A DNA stretch of 64,000 bases from Lonsdalea populi (lineage in GTDB: Bacteria > Pseudomonadota > Gammaproteobacteria > Enterobacterales > Enterobacteriaceae), in assembly GCF_015999465.1 (NCBI RefSeq), contig NZ_CP065534.1, positions 496,001 to 560,000 of the forward strand, given 5' to 3'. Position numbers and translations under genes: made by a program. The notes beneath the pieces are model-generated. The model was not told the origin of the DNA and did not search any database. It saw nothing but the letters and a program-made list of their open reading frames with translations. This document shows positions 11,067-24,064 of the stretch, piece by piece. Numbering within the stretch: the stretch's first letter is position 1; the number at the start of each line of letters is the position of its first letter.

Positions 11067-12008
11067 ATGACAGAAACGTTTAAACACACGACCGTGCTGT
11101 TGGATGAGGCCGTCAACGGCCTGAACATTCGCGGCGACGGTATTTACATTGACGGTACGTTTGGCCGCGGCGGTCACTCCCGTCTGATTCTGTCCCATTT
11201 GGGGCCGGAGGGCCGCCTGCTGGCAATCGATCGCGATCCTCAGGCTATCGCCGCCGCCAGCGACATTGACGATACGCGCTTCTCTATCATTCACGGTCCT
11301 TTTTCTTCAATCGCTGAATACGTTGAAGAACGCGGACTGACGGGGAAAATCAACGGCGTACTACTGGATCTCGGCGTTTCGTCGCCTCAGCTCGACGATC
11401 CGGAGCGCGGTTTCTCCTTCATGCGCGACGGCCCGCTCGACATGCGTATGGATCCGACTCGCGGCGTCTCTGCCGCCGAATGGCTGATGAAGGCGGAAAC
11501 GGAAGATATCGCCTGGGTGCTTAAGACCTTTGGCGAAGAACGTTTCGCCCGTCGTATTGCGCGCGCTATCGTTGAGCGTAATCAGACCGAACCGATGACG
11601 CGCACGAAAGATCTGGCCGAGCTGATTGCCGCCGCCAGCCCGATTCGTGAAAAGCATAAACATCCGGCAACGCGCTCTTTCCAGGCCATCCGTATCTATA
11701 TCAATAGCGAACTCGAAGAGATCGAACGTGCGCTTAATGGCGCGTTGGATGTGCTGGCTCCCGAAGGCCGACTGTCTGTGATTAGCTTCCACTCACTGGA
11801 AGACCGCATCGTGAAGCGTTTTATTCGCCATAACAGCCGTGGGCCGCAGGTGCCGGCTGGTTTGCCGTTGACGGAAGAACAGCTGCGGGAGCAGGGAGGG
11901 AGAACCCTGAAAATCGCAGGAAAAATGAAGCCATCCGACGCTGAAGTCGCGGAGAACCCACGCGCACGCAGCTCCGTACTGCGTTTCGCTGAGAGATTGT
12001 CCTCATGA
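11067..12008 (+). CDS. rsmH: 16S rRNA (cytosine1402-N4)-methyltransferase
   Basis: SAM-dependent methyltransferase (formerly MraW) that N4-methylates C1402 in the ribosomal decoding centre together with RsmI. 313 residues, as in E. coli. The SAM-binding [10 protein letters not shown] lies near residue 28, followed by [11 protein letters not shown] and the catalytic-region block [20 protein letters not shown]. It overlaps ftsL by four bases (ATGA), which implies coupled translation. Confidence 0.97.
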   Translation: MTETFKHTTVLLDEAVNGLNIRGDGIYIDGTFGRGGHSRLILSHLGPEGRLLAIDRDPQAIAAASDIDDTRFSIIHGPFSSIAEYVEERGLTGKINGVLLDLGVSSPQLDDPERGFSFMRDGPLDMRMDPTRGVSAAEWLMKAETEDIAWVLKTFGEERFARRIARAIVERNQTEPMTRTKDLAELIAAASPIREKHKHPATRSFQAIRIYINSELEEIERALNGALDVLAPEGRLSVISFHSLEDRIVKRFIRHNSRGPQVPAGLPLTEEQLREQGGRTLKIAGKMKPSDAEVAENPRARSSVLRFAERLSS

Positions 12009-12325
12009 TCGGGCACGAACGTCACTCGCTGGTTGGCGTCATTGCAGAAGATTTGCTGCGGCATGGCAAACTGCCGTTGCTGCTGCTGGTCGCTGTTCTG
12101 ATTTCGGCCGTACTGGTGGTGACCACGGCGCATCGTACTCGTTTGCTGACCGCAGAACGCGAGCGCCTGCTGCTGGAACGGGATGCGCTGGATATCGAGT
12201 GGCGTAACCTAATTCTGGAAGAGAATGCGTTGGGCGACCATAGCCGTGTCGAGCAGAACGCGATAGAAAAACTCTACATGGGGCACGTTGATCCTTCGCA
12301 GGAAAATATTGTGGTTAAACAATGA
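12005..12325 (+). CDS. ftsL: Cell division protein FtsL
   Basis: Bitopic membrane protein of the FtsQLB complex that activates septal FtsWI. 106 residues. A short cytoplasmic head is followed by one membrane helix ([16 protein letters not shown], about 28-43). Then comes a periplasmic leucine-rich coiled coil containing [19 protein letters not shown], the region where activating mutations map in E. coli. The cytoplasmic head is about 15 residues shorter than the 121-residue E. coli protein. Starts within the rsmH stop (ATGA). Confidence 0.95.
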   Translation: MIGHERHSLVGVIAEDLLRHGKLPLLLLVAVLISAVLVVTTAHRTRLLTAERERLLLERDALDIEWRNLILEENALGDHSRVEQNAIEKLYMGHVDPSQENIVVKQ

Positions 12326-12348
12326 ACTGACAGGTTATGACTTAATAA

Positions 12349-14112
12349 ATGAAACCCGCACGCACCGGAAGGTTGAAACGTCAGGAAGAACATGCCAGCT
12401 TCGTCAGCTGGCGTTTTGCGTTGCTTTGCGGGGGGATTCTGATCTGTCTGGTCGGCCTGATGCTGCGTACCGCCTACCTCCAGGTCATTGCGCCGGATAA
12501 ACTGGTGCGCGAAGGCGACATGCGCTCCCTGCGTGTTCAGGAAGTGCCGACCGCTCGGGGCATGATCAGCGATCGCGCGGGTCGTCCGCTGGCGGTCAGC
12601 GTCCCGGTCAACGCCATCTGGGCCGATCCCAAGGAAGTGAACGGCCACGGCGGCATCACGCTGGATACGCGCTGGAAAGCGCTGGCCGACGCGCTGGAAA
12701 TGCCGCTTGACCAAATCTCCACCAAAATTAATGCCAATCCCAATGGCCGCTTCGTGTATCTGGCGCGTCAGATCAATCCCACCATCGGCGAATACATTCA
12801 TAAACTGAAGCTGCCGGGCATCAATCTGCGTCAGGAGTCACGTCGCTATTACCCGTCAGGTCCGGTGACCTCCCATCTCATCGGCTTCACCAACATCGAC
12901 GGGCAGGGGATTGAAGGGGTAGAGAAGAGCTTTGACCGCTGGCTGACCGGCCAACCGGGCGAACGTACCGTGCGTAAAGACCGATTCGGCCGCGTGATTG
13001 AAGATATCTCTTCCGTGGACAGTCAGGCTGCCCACAACCTGATGCTGAGCATCGACGAACGCCTGCAGGCGCTGGTGTACCGCGAGCTGAATAACGCCGT
13101 CGCTTTCAACAAGGCGGAGTCCGGCACCGCGGTGCTGGTCGACGTCAATACCGGTGAAGTACTGGCGATGGCCAACAGCCCGTCTTACAACCCGAACAAT
13201 CTGTCAGGTACCTCCAACGATGTCATCCGTAACCGCGCCATTACCGATATCTTCGAGCCGGGCTCCACCGTGAAGCCGATGGTGGTCATGTCCGCGCTAC
13301 AGCGCAACGTGGTGAAGGAAAACAGCGTTCTGAATACGCTGCCTTATTACGTCAACGGTCATGAAATTAAAGATGTGGCGCGTTACAACGAACTGACGCT
13401 GACGGGCGTGCTGCAAAAATCGAGCAACGTCGGCGTATCCCGACTGTCGCTGGCGATGCCTTCCTCGGTGTTAGTGGATACATACTCTCGCTTTGGTCTG
13501 GGTAAACCCACCAACCTCGGGCTGGTCGGCGAGAGCTCAGGGCTGTTTCCTCACCGTCAGCGCTGGGCCGATATCGAACGCGCTACCTTCTCATTCGGCT
13601 ACGGTCTGATGGTCACGCCGCTACAGCTGGCGCGAATGTACGCCACTATCGGCAGTTTCGGCGTCTATCGTCCTCTTTCCATTACCAAAGTCGATCCGCC
13701 GGTGCCGGGAGAACGTATTTTTCCTGAAAACATCGTTCGTACCGTGGTGCATATGATGGAAAGCGTCGCGCTGCCGGGCGGAGGTGGTTCGAAAGCCGCG
13801 ATCAAAGGCTATCGCATCGCAATCAAGACCGGTACGGCGAAAAAGGTCGGACCGGACGGCAAGTACGTCAACAAATACATCGCTTACACCGCCGGTGTTG
13901 CACCGGCCAGTAATCCTCGCTTCGCGCTGGTCGTGGTCATCAACGATCCGCAGGCCGGGAAATACTACGGTGGTGCGGTCTCTGCGCCGGTATTCGGCGC
14001 CATCATGGGCGGGGTGCTTCGCACCATGAACATCGAGCCGGATGCCCTGGCGACGGGGGAGAAAAATGAATTCGTTATTAACCGAAAAGAGGGCTCAGGT
14101 GACAGATCGTAA
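12349..14112 (+). CDS. ftsI: Peptidoglycan D,D-transpeptidase FtsI (PBP3)
   Basis: Septum-specific class B penicillin-binding protein, partner of FtsW. 587 residues (E. coli 588). A cytoplasmic tail and one membrane helix (about 23-42) lead to the periplasmic dimerization domain. The transpeptidase domain has all three motifs: STVK with the acylated serine near 306, SSN near 358 and KTGTAKK near 493. The C-terminal tail that is cleaved by Prc in E. coli is present. It overlaps murE by 14 bases. Confidence 0.98.
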   Translation: MKPARTGRLKRQEEHASFVSWRFALLCGGILICLVGLMLRTAYLQVIAPDKLVREGDMRSLRVQEVPTARGMISDRAGRPLAVSVPVNAIWADPKEVNGHGGITLDTRWKALADALEMPLDQISTKINANPNGRFVYLARQINPTIGEYIHKLKLPGINLRQESRRYYPSGPVTSHLIGFTNIDGQGIEGVEKSFDRWLTGQPGERTVRKDRFGRVIEDISSVDSQAAHNLMLSIDERLQALVYRELNNAVAFNKAESGTAVLVDVNTGEVLAMANSPSYNPNNLSGTSNDVIRNRAITDIFEPGSTVKPMVVMSALQRNVVKENSVLNTLPYYVNGHEIKDVARYNELTLTGVLQKSSNVGVSRLSLAMPSSVLVDTYSRFGLGKPTNLGLVGESSGLFPHRQRWADIERATFSFGYGLMVTPLQLARMYATIGSFGVYRPLSITKVDPPVPGERIFPENIVRTVVHMMESVALPGGGGSKAAIKGYRIAIKTGTAKKVGPDGKYVNKYIAYTAGVAPASNPRFALVVVINDPQAGKYYGGAVSAPVFGAIMGGVLRTMNIEPDALATGEKNEFVINRKEGSGDRS

Positions 14113-15583
14113 TTTGCACGATTTGCTGGCGCCGTGGGTTGCCAACGTTCCCGAGCGCACGCTGCGGGACATGACGCTGGACAGCCGCATTGCCGCGTCC
14201 GGAGACGTTTTTGTCGCCATTGTCGGACACCAGACCGACGGGCGACGCTATATTGCGCAGGCCATCGCTCAAGGCGTGGCCGCGGTGATCGCACAGGCGG
14301 ATGAGGAAAACCCGGAAGGCACCGTGTGTGAACAGCACGGCGTGCCGGTGATTTATCTGAATGGGCTCAATCAGCGCCTTTCAGCGCTGGCGGGACGTTT
14401 TTACCGCCAGCCAGCGGAGAGACTTCGCCTGGTCGGCGTGACCGGCACCAACGGCAAAACGACCACCAGCCAGCTGTTAGCGCAGTGGAGTCAGGCGCTG
14501 GGGGAAACCAGCGCGGTGATGGGCACCATCGGCAACGGATTGCTGGGACGAGAAGCCCCGGCGGAAAACACCACGGGATCGGCCATCGGCGTACAACAGA
14601 CGCTCAGCCAATTGGCTGATGCGGGCGCAACGTTTGCCGCGATGGAAGTCTCTTCCCACGGACTGGTTCAGCATCGCGTTGCCGCGCTGCCCTTCGCTGC
14701 CGCCGTGTTTACCAACCTAAGCCGCGATCATCTCGACTATCACGGCGACATGGTGCATTACGAAGAAGCCAAATGGACACTCTTCGCGGAACATCAGGTC
14801 GGTGAAGCCATCATCAATGCGGACGACGATATCGGCCGCCGCTGGCTGAGCCGACTTCCTGGCGCGGTGGCCGTGACGCTGGAAGCACAGCGTCCAGCAG
14901 GCCATGACCGCTGGCTACAGGCGACGAAAGTGGACTACCACGACGGAGGTTTTACCGCACAGGTCGATTCCAGCTGGGGGCGGACCGTGATCCACAGCCG
15001 TCTGATGGGCGAATTCAACGTCAGTAATTTGATGCTGGCGCTGGCGACGCTGCTGGCGCTGGGCTATCCGCTGAAACGGCTGGCCGAAACGGCGACGGCG
15101 ATCCAACCGGTGTGCGGCAGGATGGAAGTCTTCCACGCCGAGGGCAAGCCGACCGTGGTCGTGGATTATGCGCACACGCCGGACGCGTTGGAAAAGGCGT
15201 TGCTGGCCGCGAGACTGCACTGTCAGGGGCAGCTCTGGTGCGTGTTCGGTTGCGGCGGCGACCGTGATAAAGGTAAGCGCCCACTTATGGGCGCGGTCGC
15301 GGAACAGCTGGCCGACAAGGTGATCGTGACGGACGACAATCCGCGCAGCGAGGCGCCGCAGGCCATCGTCCGGGATATCCTGAGCGGCCTGATGGATGCC
15401 GGCCGCGTGCAAACTATCGAAGGCCGCGCGGCGGCGGTCAGCAGCGCGGTGATGCATGCAGGGCCGGATGATGTGGTGCTGGTGGCCGGGAAAGGTCACG
15501 AAGATTATCAGATTGTGGGCAATCAGCGGCTGGATTACTCCGACCGCCTGACCGTCGCACGCCTGTTGGGAGTGGTGGCATGA
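14099..15583 (+). CDS. murE: UDP-MurNAc-L-Ala-D-Glu:meso-diaminopimelate ligase
   Basis: Adds meso-diaminopimelate, the third stem amino acid, to the peptidoglycan precursor using ATP. 494 residues from the GTG at 14099 (E. coli 495). The ATP loop is [14 protein letters not shown], the carbamylated-lysine region is [10 protein letters not shown], and DNPRSE is the DNPR signature that selects diaminopimelate over lysine. An in-frame ATG exists at 14042 inside ftsI. The GTG is preferred because it has GAGGG 9 bp upstream and gives the E. coli N-terminus ([13 protein letters not shown]). Last base pairs overlap murF as ATGA. Confidence 0.97.
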   Translation: MTDRNLHDLLAPWVANVPERTLRDMTLDSRIAASGDVFVAIVGHQTDGRRYIAQAIAQGVAAVIAQADEENPEGTVCEQHGVPVIYLNGLNQRLSALAGRFYRQPAERLRLVGVTGTNGKTTTSQLLAQWSQALGETSAVMGTIGNGLLGREAPAENTTGSAIGVQQTLSQLADAGATFAAMEVSSHGLVQHRVAALPFAAAVFTNLSRDHLDYHGDMVHYEEAKWTLFAEHQVGEAIINADDDIGRRWLSRLPGAVAVTLEAQRPAGHDRWLQATKVDYHDGGFTAQVDSSWGRTVIHSRLMGEFNVSNLMLALATLLALGYPLKRLAETATAIQPVCGRMEVFHAEGKPTVVVDYAHTPDALEKALLAARLHCQGQLWCVFGCGGDRDKGKRPLMGAVAEQLADKVIVTDDNPRSEAPQAIVRDILSGLMDAGRVQTIEGRAAAVSSAVMHAGPDDVVLVAGKGHEDYQIVGNQRLDYSDRLTVARLLGVVA

Positions 15584-16941
15584 TTCGCATAACGCTGAGC
15601 CAATTGGCGAACGTATTGGACGCCGGTCTGGACGGGGACGATCTGGCGATCGACGCCGTCTCGACGGATAGCCGTCATGTGACGGAAGGCTGCCTGTTTG
15701 TTGCGCTCCAGGGTGAGAAATTCGATGCCCACGACTACGCCGCGAAGGCGATTGACCAGGGCGCGGCTGCACTGGTGGTAAGTAAGCGCTTACCTGTATC
15801 AACGCCGCAGCTGATCGTTAAAGATACGCGGCTGGCGCTGGGCGCGCTGGCTGCCTGGGTACGGCAGCAAGCATCGGCTCACGTCGTCGCCCTCACCGGT
15901 TCGTCCGGCAAAACCTCGGTCAAAGAGATGACCGCCGCGATTCTGCGGCAGTGCGGCAACGTCCTGTATACCGCCGGGAATCTGAATAACGATATCGGCG
16001 TTCCGTTGACGCTGCTGCGACTGACGCCGGAACACGATTTCGCCGTCATTGAACTGGGCGCGAACCACATCGGCGAGATTGCCTACACCGCCGATCTCAC
16101 GCGGCCGCAGACGGCGCTGGTCAACAATATCGCGGCGGCGCATCTGGAAGGGTTCGGGTCGTTGGCCGGTGTCGCGCAGGCCAAAGGCGAGATTTTCAAC
16201 GGTCTGCCCGCCGACGGCGTCGCCATTCTCAACGCCGACAGCAATGACTGGCCGCACTGGCAAACGACGCTGACGCAGAAAACCGTCTGGCGTTTTTCGC
16301 CGGAAGCCGCGGAGGATGTGGACTTCTTCGCCAGCCATGTCGTTGTGACGGCGCAGGGGACGACGTTCACGCTGCACAGCCCGTTCGGCGAGGTTGAGGT
16401 GACGCTGCCGCTGCCGGGTAAACACAATATCGCCAACGCGCTGGCCGCCGCGGCGCTGGCGATGTCCGTTGGGGCATCGCCGGGGGCCGTGAAGTCAGGA
16501 CTGGCGCAGCTTCAGGCGGTGCCGGGACGGCTGTTCCCGATCTCTCTGGGTGGTGAGCAACGCCTGCTGGACGACAGCTACAACGCCAACGTCGGTTCCC
16601 TGACGGCGGCGGTGCAGGTGCTGGCGGATATGTCGGGATATCGGGTACTGGTCGTCGGTGACATGGCGGAGCTGGGGCAGGAAGCGGAAGCATGCCACCG
16701 TCAGGTCGGAGAGGCCGCACGGATTGCCGGTATCGACCGCGTGCTGAGCGTCGGCACATTGAGTGAATGGATTAGCCAGGCCAGCGGTCAGGGTGAACAT
16801 TTTCAGGATAAATCCGCCGTGGTCGCCCGTCTTCGGGCGCTGCTGGCGCAACACACAGTAATGACCATTTTAATAAAAGGCTCACGCAGCGCTGCGATGG
16901 AGCAGGTAGTACGCGCATTACAGGAGAAGGCAACATGTTAG
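15580..16941 (+). CDS. murF: UDP-MurNAc-tripeptide:D-alanyl-D-alanine ligase
   Basis: Completes the UDP-MurNAc-pentapeptide by adding D-Ala-D-Ala. 453 residues (E. coli 452). The Mur ligase ATP loop is [12 protein letters not shown] near residue 107, followed by [12 protein letters not shown], the [10 protein letters not shown] block and the C-terminal domain with [10 protein letters not shown]. Overlaps murE by 4 and mraY by 7 bases. Confidence 0.97.
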   Translation: MIRITLSQLANVLDAGLDGDDLAIDAVSTDSRHVTEGCLFVALQGEKFDAHDYAAKAIDQGAAALVVSKRLPVSTPQLIVKDTRLALGALAAWVRQQASAHVVALTGSSGKTSVKEMTAAILRQCGNVLYTAGNLNNDIGVPLTLLRLTPEHDFAVIELGANHIGEIAYTADLTRPQTALVNNIAAAHLEGFGSLAGVAQAKGEIFNGLPADGVAILNADSNDWPHWQTTLTQKTVWRFSPEAAEDVDFFASHVVVTAQGTTFTLHSPFGEVEVTLPLPGKHNIANALAAAALAMSVGASPGAVKSGLAQLQAVPGRLFPISLGGEQRLLDDSYNANVGSLTAAVQVLADMSGYRVLVVGDMAELGQEAEACHRQVGEAARIAGIDRVLSVGTLSEWISQASGQGEHFQDKSAVVARLRALLAQHTVMTILIKGSRSAAMEQVVRALQEKATC

Positions 16942-18017
16942 TGTGGTTGGCCGAACAATTGGTCAAATTTTATTCCGGTTTCAACGTCTTTTCCTACCTG
17001 ACGTTTCGAGCCATCGTCAGCTTGCTGACCGCGTTGGTGATCTCGCTCTGGATGGGGCCGCATTTGATCGCCTGGCTGCAGCGTTTACAGATTGGTCAGG
17101 TGGTTCGTAGCGAAGGGCCGGAGTCGCACTTCAGCAAACGTGGTACGCCGACGATGGGCGGTGTGATGATACTGGCGTCGATCACGATTTCCGTTCTGTT
17201 GTGGGTGAACCTGTCGAACCCGTATGTCTGGTGCGTGTTGCTGGTACTGCTGGGTTACGGCATCGTCGGATTCGTGGACGACTACCGCAAGGTTGTACGT
17301 AAAGATACCAAAGGGCTGATCGCGCGCTGGAAGTATTTCTGGCAGTCGCTGTTGGCGCTGATCGTCGCCTTTTCCATGTACGCCATCGGCAAAGACACGC
17401 CGGCGACGCAGCTGGTCGTGCCGTTCTTTAAGGACATCATGCCGCAGTTGGGGCTGATGTATGTGGTGCTGGCTTATTTCGTCATTGTCGGCACCAGCAA
17501 CGCCGTTAATCTGACCGACGGTCTGGACGGTTTGGCGATTATGCCGACGGTGTTTGTCGCCGCGGGCTTCGGGCTGGTGGCGTGGGCGACGGGGAACATG
17601 AACTTCGCCAACTATCTGCATATTCCGTACATCCGCCATGCCAGCGAACTGGTGGTGGTGTGCACCGCGATTGTGGGCGCGGGGCTAGGGTTTCTGTGGT
17701 TCAACACCTATCCGGCGCAGGTCTTTATGGGCGACGTCGGTTCACTGGCGCTGGGCGGCGCACTCGGGACCATCGCCGTGCTGCTGCGTCAGGAATTTTT
17801 ATTGGTGATTATGGGCGGTGTGTTCGTGGTCGAAACGCTGTCGGTGATCTTGCAGGTGGGTTCCTTTAAGCTGCGCGGCCAGCGGATTTTCCGTATGGCG
17901 CCGATACATCACCACTATGAACTTAAAGGTTGGCCGGAGCCGCGCGTGATTGTGCGGTTCTGGATTATTTCTCTGATGCTGGTGCTCATTGGACTGGTCA
18001 CACTGAAGGTACGGTAA
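16935..18017 (+). CDS. mraY: Phospho-MurNAc-pentapeptide translocase MraY
   Basis: Polytopic enzyme (about ten membrane helices) that transfers phospho-MurNAc-pentapeptide to undecaprenyl phosphate, giving lipid I. 360 residues, the E. coli length. The aspartate motifs are present: GFVDDYRKV near residue 114, [10 protein letters not shown] near 190 and the [12 protein letters not shown] block near 264. The histidine cluster [15 protein letters not shown] near 320 is also intact. Confidence 0.98.
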   Translation: MLVWLAEQLVKFYSGFNVFSYLTFRAIVSLLTALVISLWMGPHLIAWLQRLQIGQVVRSEGPESHFSKRGTPTMGGVMILASITISVLLWVNLSNPYVWCVLLVLLGYGIVGFVDDYRKVVRKDTKGLIARWKYFWQSLLALIVAFSMYAIGKDTPATQLVVPFFKDIMPQLGLMYVVLAYFVIVGTSNAVNLTDGLDGLAIMPTVFVAAGFGLVAWATGNMNFANYLHIPYIRHASELVVVCTAIVGAGLGFLWFNTYPAQVFMGDVGSLALGGALGTIAVLLRQEFLLVIMGGVFVVETLSVILQVGSFKLRGQRIFRMAPIHHHYELKGWPEPRVIVRFWIISLMLVLIGLVTLKVR

Positions 18018-18021
18018 CAAC

Positions 18022-19335
18022 ATGGACTATCAGGGTAAAAAAGTCGTCATTATCGGGTTGGGCCTGACCGGGCTCTCCTGTGTTGATTTCTTCCTCACGC
18101 GCGGGGTGACGCCTCGCGTGGTGGATACCCGTATCAGTCCGCCCGGTCTGGATAAACTGCCGGAGCAGGTCGAACGCTATGTGGGCGGATTACAGGAAGA
18201 CTGGCTGATGGACGCCGACCTGATCGTCGCCAGCCCCGGCATTGCTCTGGCGACGCCCGCGTTATGCGACGCCGCGGACTCGGGCATTGAGATCGTTGGG
18301 GATATCGAGCTGTTTTGCCGCGAGGCGCAGGCGCCGATCGTCGCCATTACGGGCTCGAACGGTAAAAGCACCGTCACCACGCTGGTGGGGGAAATGGCGC
18401 GTGCGGCCGGTTGGTCGGTGGGCGTCGGCGGCAACATCGGCGTTCCGGCATTGGAACTGCTCAAGCAGGAATGTCAGCTGTACGTGCTGGAGCTGTCCAG
18501 CTTTCAGCTGGAAACGACCTATAGTCTGCATGCCGCAGCGGCCACCATCCTGAACGTGACGGAAGATCACTCCAACCGTTATCCATTAGGCTTGCAGCAG
18601 TACCGCGCCGCGAAACTGCGCATCTACGAAAACGCCGCAGTCTGCGTGGTGAATGCCGATGATGCGCTGACCATGCCGGTGCGCGGCGCCGACGACCGCT
18701 GTCTGAGCTTCGGCGTGGACGTAGGCAACTATCACCTGAATCGGCAGCAGGGCGAAACCTGGCTGCGGGTGAACGGGGAGCGCGTGATCAATACGCGCGA
18801 CATCAAATTGGTCGGGCAGCACAACTATACCAACGCGCTGGCGGCGTTGGCGCTGGCCGATACGGTGGGCATTCCCCGCGCTTCCGCGCTGGCGGCGCTC
18901 ACCGGCTTTACCGGCCTGGCGCATCGTTTCCAACTGGTGCTGGATCGCAACGATGTGCGCTGGATCAACGACTCGAAAGCAACCAACGTCGGCAGCACCG
19001 AGGCGGCGTTGAGCGGGCTGCGCATCGACGGCACGCTGCATCTGCTGCTGGGCGGAGACGGCAAGGCCGCCGACTTCTCCCCGCTGAAGCCCTATCTTCA
19101 GGGCGATAACGTGCGGCTGTACTGTTTTGGACGCGATGGCGATCTGCTGGCGGCATTGCGCCCCGAAATCGCCCGGCGTACCGAGACGATGGCGCAGGCG
19201 ATGACGCAGATCGCGCAGCACGTAAAGCCCGACGATGTGGTGTTGCTGTCCCCGGCCTGTGCGAGTCTGGATCAGTTCCGCAGCTTTGAGCAGCGTGGCG
19301 ATGAATTTGCACGTTTGGCGGAGGAGCTGGGCTGA
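18022..19335 (+). CDS. murD: UDP-MurNAc-L-alanine:D-glutamate ligase
   Basis: Adds D-glutamate to UDP-MurNAc-L-Ala in the cytoplasm. 437 residues (E. coli 438). N-terminal Rossmann-like UDP-binding domain with [12 protein letters not shown], then the ATP loop [17 protein letters not shown] near 110. The substrate-binding [17 protein letters not shown] lies near 315. Its TGA overlaps the ftsW ATG by one base. Confidence 0.97.
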   Translation: MDYQGKKVVIIGLGLTGLSCVDFFLTRGVTPRVVDTRISPPGLDKLPEQVERYVGGLQEDWLMDADLIVASPGIALATPALCDAADSGIEIVGDIELFCREAQAPIVAITGSNGKSTVTTLVGEMARAAGWSVGVGGNIGVPALELLKQECQLYVLELSSFQLETTYSLHAAAATILNVTEDHSNRYPLGLQQYRAAKLRIYENAAVCVVNADDALTMPVRGADDRCLSFGVDVGNYHLNRQQGETWLRVNGERVINTRDIKLVGQHNYTNALAALALADTVGIPRASALAALTGFTGLAHRFQLVLDRNDVRWINDSKATNVGSTEAALSGLRIDGTLHLLLGGDGKAADFSPLKPYLQGDNVRLYCFGRDGDLLAALRPEIARRTETMAQAMTQIAQHVKPDDVVLLSPACASLDQFRSFEQRGDEFARLAEELG

Positions 19336-20534
19336 TGCAGATGGCAGGGGCGGTAGTTGAACGATTGAGACGCTGGATCATGGGGACGCGCGAAAGCGAT
19401 AACCTGAGCGCCGTGCTGTACGATCGTACTCTGCTGTGGCTGACGCTCGGACTGGCGGTCCTCGGTTTCGTGATGGTGACGTCCGCCTCCATGCCGGTAG
19501 GACAACGCCTCGCCGGCGACCCGTTCTTGTTCGCCAAGCGCGACGGGCTTTATCTGGCGCTGGCGTTCGGCCTGTCGCTGGTCACCATGCGGGTGCCGAT
19601 GGAAGTCTGGCAGCGCTACAGCCCGGTTTTACTGCTGATTGCCATCGTTCTGCTGCTGGTGGTATTGGTCGTCGGGAGTTCGGTCAACGGCGCATCCCGC
19701 TGGATTTCGCTGGGGCCGTTGCGCATTCAGCCCGCCGAGCTGTCGAAGCTGGCGCTGTTCTGCTACCTCTCCAGCTACATGGTGCGCAAAGTAGAAGAGG
19801 TGCGAAACAACTTCTGGGGCTTCTGCAAACCGATGGGCGTGATGGTCGTGCTGGCGGTGTTGCTGCTGGCGCAGCCGGACCTCGGCACCGTGGTGGTGTT
19901 GTTCATCACGACGCTGGCCATGCTGTTCCTGGCGGGCGCCAAGCTGTGGCAGTTCCTGGCGATTATCGGCAGCGGTATTTTCGCGGTGTGTCTGCTGATT
20001 ATCGCGGAACCGTACCGTATGCGCCGCGTCACTTCGTTCTGGAATCCCTGGGACGATCCGTTCGGCAGCGGCTATCAACTGACGCAGTCGCTGATGGCGT
20101 TCGGGCGGGGCGAACTTTGGGGCCAGGGGCTTGGGAATTCGATTCAAAAACTGGAATATCTGCCCGAAGCGCACACCGATTTCATTTTCTCCATTTTAGG
20201 CGAAGAACTGGGCTATATCGGTGTGGTTTTGGTCTTGTTAATGATATTCTTCGTCGCCTTTCGGGCGATGTCGATTGGACGCCGGGCGCTGCAGATCGAT
20301 CAGCGTTTTTCCGGGTTCCTGGCATGCTCCATCGGCATCTGGTTCAGCTTCCAAACGCTGGTCAACGTGGGCGCCGCGGCGGGCATGTTGCCGACCAAAG
20401 GGCTGACCTTACCGCTAGTCAGCTACGGGGGGTCCAGTCTGCTGATCATGTCGACCGCCATCGTATTACTGTTGCGTATTGATTATGAGACACGTCTGAC
20501 GAAAGCACAGGCGTTTACGAGGAGTGCCCGATGA
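19335..20534 (+). CDS. ftsW: Septal peptidoglycan polymerase FtsW
   Basis: SEDS-family glycosyltransferase that polymerises lipid II at the septum with FtsI. 399 residues (E. coli 414) with about ten membrane helices. Conserved landmarks include [24 protein letters not shown], whose later half spans the catalytic-site loop region, [19 protein letters not shown] and [14 protein letters not shown]. The difference in length is at the N-terminal cytoplasmic tail. Confidence 0.97.
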   Translation: MQMAGAVVERLRRWIMGTRESDNLSAVLYDRTLLWLTLGLAVLGFVMVTSASMPVGQRLAGDPFLFAKRDGLYLALAFGLSLVTMRVPMEVWQRYSPVLLLIAIVLLLVVLVVGSSVNGASRWISLGPLRIQPAELSKLALFCYLSSYMVRKVEEVRNNFWGFCKPMGVMVVLAVLLLAQPDLGTVVVLFITTLAMLFLAGAKLWQFLAIIGSGIFAVCLLIIAEPYRMRRVTSFWNPWDDPFGSGYQLTQSLMAFGRGELWGQGLGNSIQKLEYLPEAHTDFIFSILGEELGYIGVVLVLLMIFFVAFRAMSIGRRALQIDQRFSGFLACSIGIWFSFQTLVNVGAAAGMLPTKGLTLPLVSYGGSSLLIMSTAIVLLLRIDYETRLTKAQAFTRSAR

Positions 20535-21622
20535 GTGGCGAAGGCAGGCGTTTGATGGTGATGGCGGGCGGCACCGGGGGCCATGTGTTTCCGGGGCTGG
20601 CCGTGGCGCATCGTCTGATGGCGCAGGGATGGCAGGTGCGCTGGCTGGGCACCGCCGACCGTATGGAAGCCGATTTGGTGCCGAGGCACGGTATTGAAAT
20701 TGATTTTATCCGCATTTCCGGCCTGCGTGGTAAAGGGCTTAAAGCGTTGATCAGCGCGCCGGTGCATATTTTCCGCGCGGTGCGTCAGGCGCGGGCGATT
20801 ATGCGGGCGTATCGTCCCGATGTGGTGCTGGGCATGGGCGGCTATGTTTCCGGTCCCGGCGGACTGGCGGCGTGGCTGTGTGGCATCCCGGTGGTGGTGC
20901 ATGAACAGAACGGCATCGCCGGGCTGACGAATCGCTGGCTGTCGCGAATTGCGAAAACGGTCTTGCAGGCGTTTCCGGGCGCATTTCCCAACGCGCCCGT
21001 GGTCGGAAACCCGGTGCGTACCGACGTGTTGGCGCTGCCGTCACCGGCGGAACGCCTGGCGGACCGTAGCGGGCCTATTCGCGTATTGGTTATCGGCGGC
21101 AGTCAGGGCGCCCGGGTGTTGAACCAGACGCTGCCAGGCGTGGCCGCCACGCTGGGCGACAGAATCATGATTTGGCATCAGACCGGTAAAGGCGCTCAGG
21201 CCGACGTTCAGGCGGCATACGCGAAAGCCGGACAGCCGCAGCACAACGTGGTCGAGTTTATTGATGAGATGGCCGCTGCTTATGCCTGGGCCGACGTCGT
21301 TGTCTGCCGCTCCGGCGCGCTGACGGTCAGTGAGATCGCCGTTGCCGGTTTGCCGGCGCTTTTCGTGCCGTTCCAGCATAAGGATCGCCAGCAGTACTGG
21401 AACGCGTTGCCGCTGGAACAGGCGGGCGCGGCCAAAATTATCGAGCAGGCCCAAATCAGCGTTGACGCCGTCAGCGATGTACTGGCCGGCTGGGACCGCG
21501 CTACGCTGCGCGACATGGCCGAAAAGGCTCAATCGGTCGCCATTCCTGATGCGACCGAGCGCGTTGCTGCGGAAGTCGTCGCGGCGGCGGGCGTACAAGA
21601 CGCCGCAGCGGTGCAACATTAA
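20531..21622 (+). CDS. murG: UDP-GlcNAc:lipid I N-acetylglucosaminyltransferase MurG
   Basis: GT28-family peripheral membrane enzyme that makes lipid II from lipid I. 363 residues. The first glycine-rich loop [16 protein letters not shown] begins at about residue 11, the second is [15 protein letters not shown], and the C-domain donor-binding region contains [14 protein letters not shown] and [15 protein letters not shown]. Overlaps ftsW as ATGA. Confidence 0.97.
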   Translation: MSGEGRRLMVMAGGTGGHVFPGLAVAHRLMAQGWQVRWLGTADRMEADLVPRHGIEIDFIRISGLRGKGLKALISAPVHIFRAVRQARAIMRAYRPDVVLGMGGYVSGPGGLAAWLCGIPVVVHEQNGIAGLTNRWLSRIAKTVLQAFPGAFPNAPVVGNPVRTDVLALPSPAERLADRSGPIRVLVIGGSQGARVLNQTLPGVAATLGDRIMIWHQTGKGAQADVQAAYAKAGQPQHNVVEFIDEMAAAYAWADVVVCRSGALTVSEIAVAGLPALFVPFQHKDRQQYWNALPLEQAGAAKIIEQAQISVDAVSDVLAGWDRATLRDMAEKAQSVAIPDATERVAAEVVAAAGVQDAAAVQH

Positions 21623-21675
21623 TCATGACATCGCCGGACAAAGAGCGGCGATCAATTAGGTAGCGATAGGTAAAA

Positions 21676-23136
21676 GTGAATACACAACAACTGGCGAAAC
21701 TGCGTTCAATCGTGCCCGAGATGCACCGCGTCCGGCACATCCATTTTGTTGGCATCGGTGGTGCCGGCATGGGCGGTATCGCCGAAGTTCTGGTTAATGA
21801 AGGCTATGAGATTAGCGGCTCCGATCTGGCGCCGAATGCGGTCACGCAGCAGCTGAGTGATTTGGGCGCGCAGATCTATTTCCACCATCGTCCAGAAAAT
21901 GTGAATGGCGCGAGCGTGGTGGTCGTTTCCAGCGCCATTTCCGGCGACAACCCGGAAATCATCGCCGCGACGGACGCACGTATTCCGGTAATTCGCCGGG
22001 CGGAAATGCTGGCGGAGCTGATGCGCTTCCGTCATGGCATCGCGGTCGCGGGAACGCACGGCAAAACGACGACGACAGCAATCGTCACCAGTATTTACGC
22101 GGAAGCCGGACTGGATCCTACGTTCGTCAACGGCGGACTGGTGAAAGCGGCGGGTACGCACGCGCGACTGGGATCCAGCCGCTACCTGATTGCAGAAGCG
22201 GACGAAAGCGATGCGTCTTTCCTGCATCTGCAGCCGATGGCGGCGATCGTGACCAATATCGAAGCCGACCATATGGACACGTATCAGGGCGATTTTGAGA
22301 ACCTGAAGCAGACGTTCATCAACTTTCTGCACAACCTGCCGTTTTATGGACATGCGGTTATGTGTCTGGACGATCAGGTCATCCGCGAGCTGCTGCCGCG
22401 CGTGGGGCGCCACGTCACGACATACGGATTTTGCGACGATGCGGATGTGCGCATCGCCAGTTACCGTCAGGTGGGCGCTCAGGGACACTTTACGCTAGCG
22501 CGTCAGGGGAGACCCCTGCTGCACGTGACCCTGAATGCGCCTGGCCGCCACAATGCGTTGAACGCGGCGGCGGCGGCGGCGGTGGCATCAGAAGAAGGCA
22601 TTGAAGACGTCGCAATCCTGCGCGCGCTGGAACGTTTCGAAGGCACTGGCCGTCGTTTCGACTTCCTGGGCGAATACCCGCTGGAGTCGGTAAACGGTAA
22701 AAGCGGTGCGGTCATGCTGGTGGATGACTACGGTCATCATCCCACGGAGGTGGACGCCACGATTAAAGCGGCGCGGGCGGGCTGGCCGGAAAAACGGCTG
22801 GTGATGATTTTCCAGCCTCACCGCTATACGCGCACGCGGGATCTGTACGACGACTTCGCGCACGTGTTGTCTCAGGTGGACGTTTTATTGATGCTGGACG
22901 TTTATTCGGCAGGAGAAATGCCTATCCCAGGGGCAGATAGCCGCTCTTTATGTCGCACAATTCGCGGAAGGGGTAAGATTGATCCGATTTTTGTACCTGA
23001 TATAGAGACTTTGCCTGAATTGTTGGCGCCGGCGCTGCAAGATGGTGACCTCGTGATGGTTCAGGGCGCAGGTAATATCGGCAAACTGGCCCGCAGGCTG
23101 GCGGATTCCCGCCTGCAGCCGCAGGCGAAAGGGTGA
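21676..23136 (+). CDS. murC: UDP-N-acetylmuramate:L-alanine ligase
   Basis: First amino-acid ligase of peptidoglycan precursor synthesis. 486 residues (E. coli 491). [17 protein letters not shown] is the UDP-binding loop near residue 23, and [12 protein letters not shown] near 125 is the ATP loop. EADHMDTY and the late DDYGHHPTE block complete the family signature. The start codon is GTG at 21676, with AGG 5 bp upstream; there is a 53-bp gap after murG. Confidence 0.97.
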   Translation: MNTQQLAKLRSIVPEMHRVRHIHFVGIGGAGMGGIAEVLVNEGYEISGSDLAPNAVTQQLSDLGAQIYFHHRPENVNGASVVVVSSAISGDNPEIIAATDARIPVIRRAEMLAELMRFRHGIAVAGTHGKTTTTAIVTSIYAEAGLDPTFVNGGLVKAAGTHARLGSSRYLIAEADESDASFLHLQPMAAIVTNIEADHMDTYQGDFENLKQTFINFLHNLPFYGHAVMCLDDQVIRELLPRVGRHVTTYGFCDDADVRIASYRQVGAQGHFTLARQGRPLLHVTLNAPGRHNALNAAAAAAVASEEGIEDVAILRALERFEGTGRRFDFLGEYPLESVNGKSGAVMLVDDYGHHPTEVDATIKAARAGWPEKRLVMIFQPHRYTRTRDLYDDFAHVLSQVDVLLMLDVYSAGEMPIPGADSRSLCRTIRGRGKIDPIFVPDIETLPELLAPALQDGDLVMVQGAGNIGKLARRLADSRLQPQAKG

Positions 23137-23142
23137 GATGAG

Positions 23143-24063
23143 ATGACTGATAAAGTGGCGGTATTGCTGGGCGGTTCATCCGCGGAGCGCGAAGTGTCAC
23201 TGCTCTCGGGGCGGGCCGTGCTGGCCGGGCTGCGGGACGCGGGGATCGACGCGGTCGCGGTGGATCCCCGCGATTTCCCGGTCAGTCACCTCAAGGAACA
23301 AGGTTTTACCCGGATATTTATCGCGCTGCACGGGCGTGGCGGTGAAGACGGTTCGATGCAGGGCGCGCTGGAGCAACTGGGACTGCCTTATACCGGTAGC
23401 GGCGTGATGGCGTCGGCGCTGACGATGGATAAGTGCCGCACCAAACAGATTTGGCAGGCGTCAAATTTACCGGTCGCGCCTTATATCGTGCTGAATCGGC
23501 ATCAGTTTCAGCGCAGTAATCCATCTGGTTTGCTAAAGTTATTGGAACCTCTCGGTATGCCATTGATTGTCAAGCCTAGTCGGGAAGGTTCCAGCGTCGG
23601 AATGAGCAAAGTCGAACAGGCTGAAGCCTTACCTGCGGCGTTGGAAGCGGCCTTACATCATGACGAAAATGTGATGGTGGAGAAGTGGTTGAGCGGCCCG
23701 GAGTTTACGGTGGCTATTCTCGGTAACGAAACCTTGCCATCGATCCGCATTCAGGCGACAGGCACGTTTTACGATTATCAGGCGAAGTACGAGTCGCATG
23801 ATACCCGTTATTTTTGCCCTAGCGGTCTGACTGCGGAACAGGAAAGCGAATTGGCTTCTCTCTCGCAGGCGGCCTACCGCGCGCTGGACTGCAGCGGTTG
23901 GGGACGGGTTGATGTGATGATGGATGACGACGGTAAATTCTACCTGCTAGAGGTGAATACCTCGCCGGGGATGACTGAGCACAGCCTGGTACCGATGGCC
24001 GCCAAACAGCATGGCCTGACCTTTCCACAATTGGTGACACGTATTTTGGAGCTGGCGAGCTGA
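23143..24063 (+). CDS. ddlB: D-alanine:D-alanine ligase B
   Basis: ATP-grasp enzyme that makes the D-Ala-D-Ala used by MurF. 306 residues, as in E. coli. Landmarks are [17 protein letters not shown] at the N-terminus, the [12 protein letters not shown] loop, [14 protein letters not shown] and the C-terminal [17 protein letters not shown] with metal-binding Glu and Asn. It lies 6 bp after murC. Confidence 0.97.
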   Translation: MTDKVAVLLGGSSAEREVSLLSGRAVLAGLRDAGIDAVAVDPRDFPVSHLKEQGFTRIFIALHGRGGEDGSMQGALEQLGLPYTGSGVMASALTMDKCRTKQIWQASNLPVAPYIVLNRHQFQRSNPSGLLKLLEPLGMPLIVKPSREGSSVGMSKVEQAEALPAALEAALHHDENVMVEKWLSGPEFTVAILGNETLPSIRIQATGTFYDYQAKYESHDTRYFCPSGLTAEQESELASLSQAAYRALDCSGWGRVDVMMDDDGKFYLLEVNTSPGMTEHSLVPMAAKQHGLTFPQLVTRILELAS

Positions 24064-24064
24064 T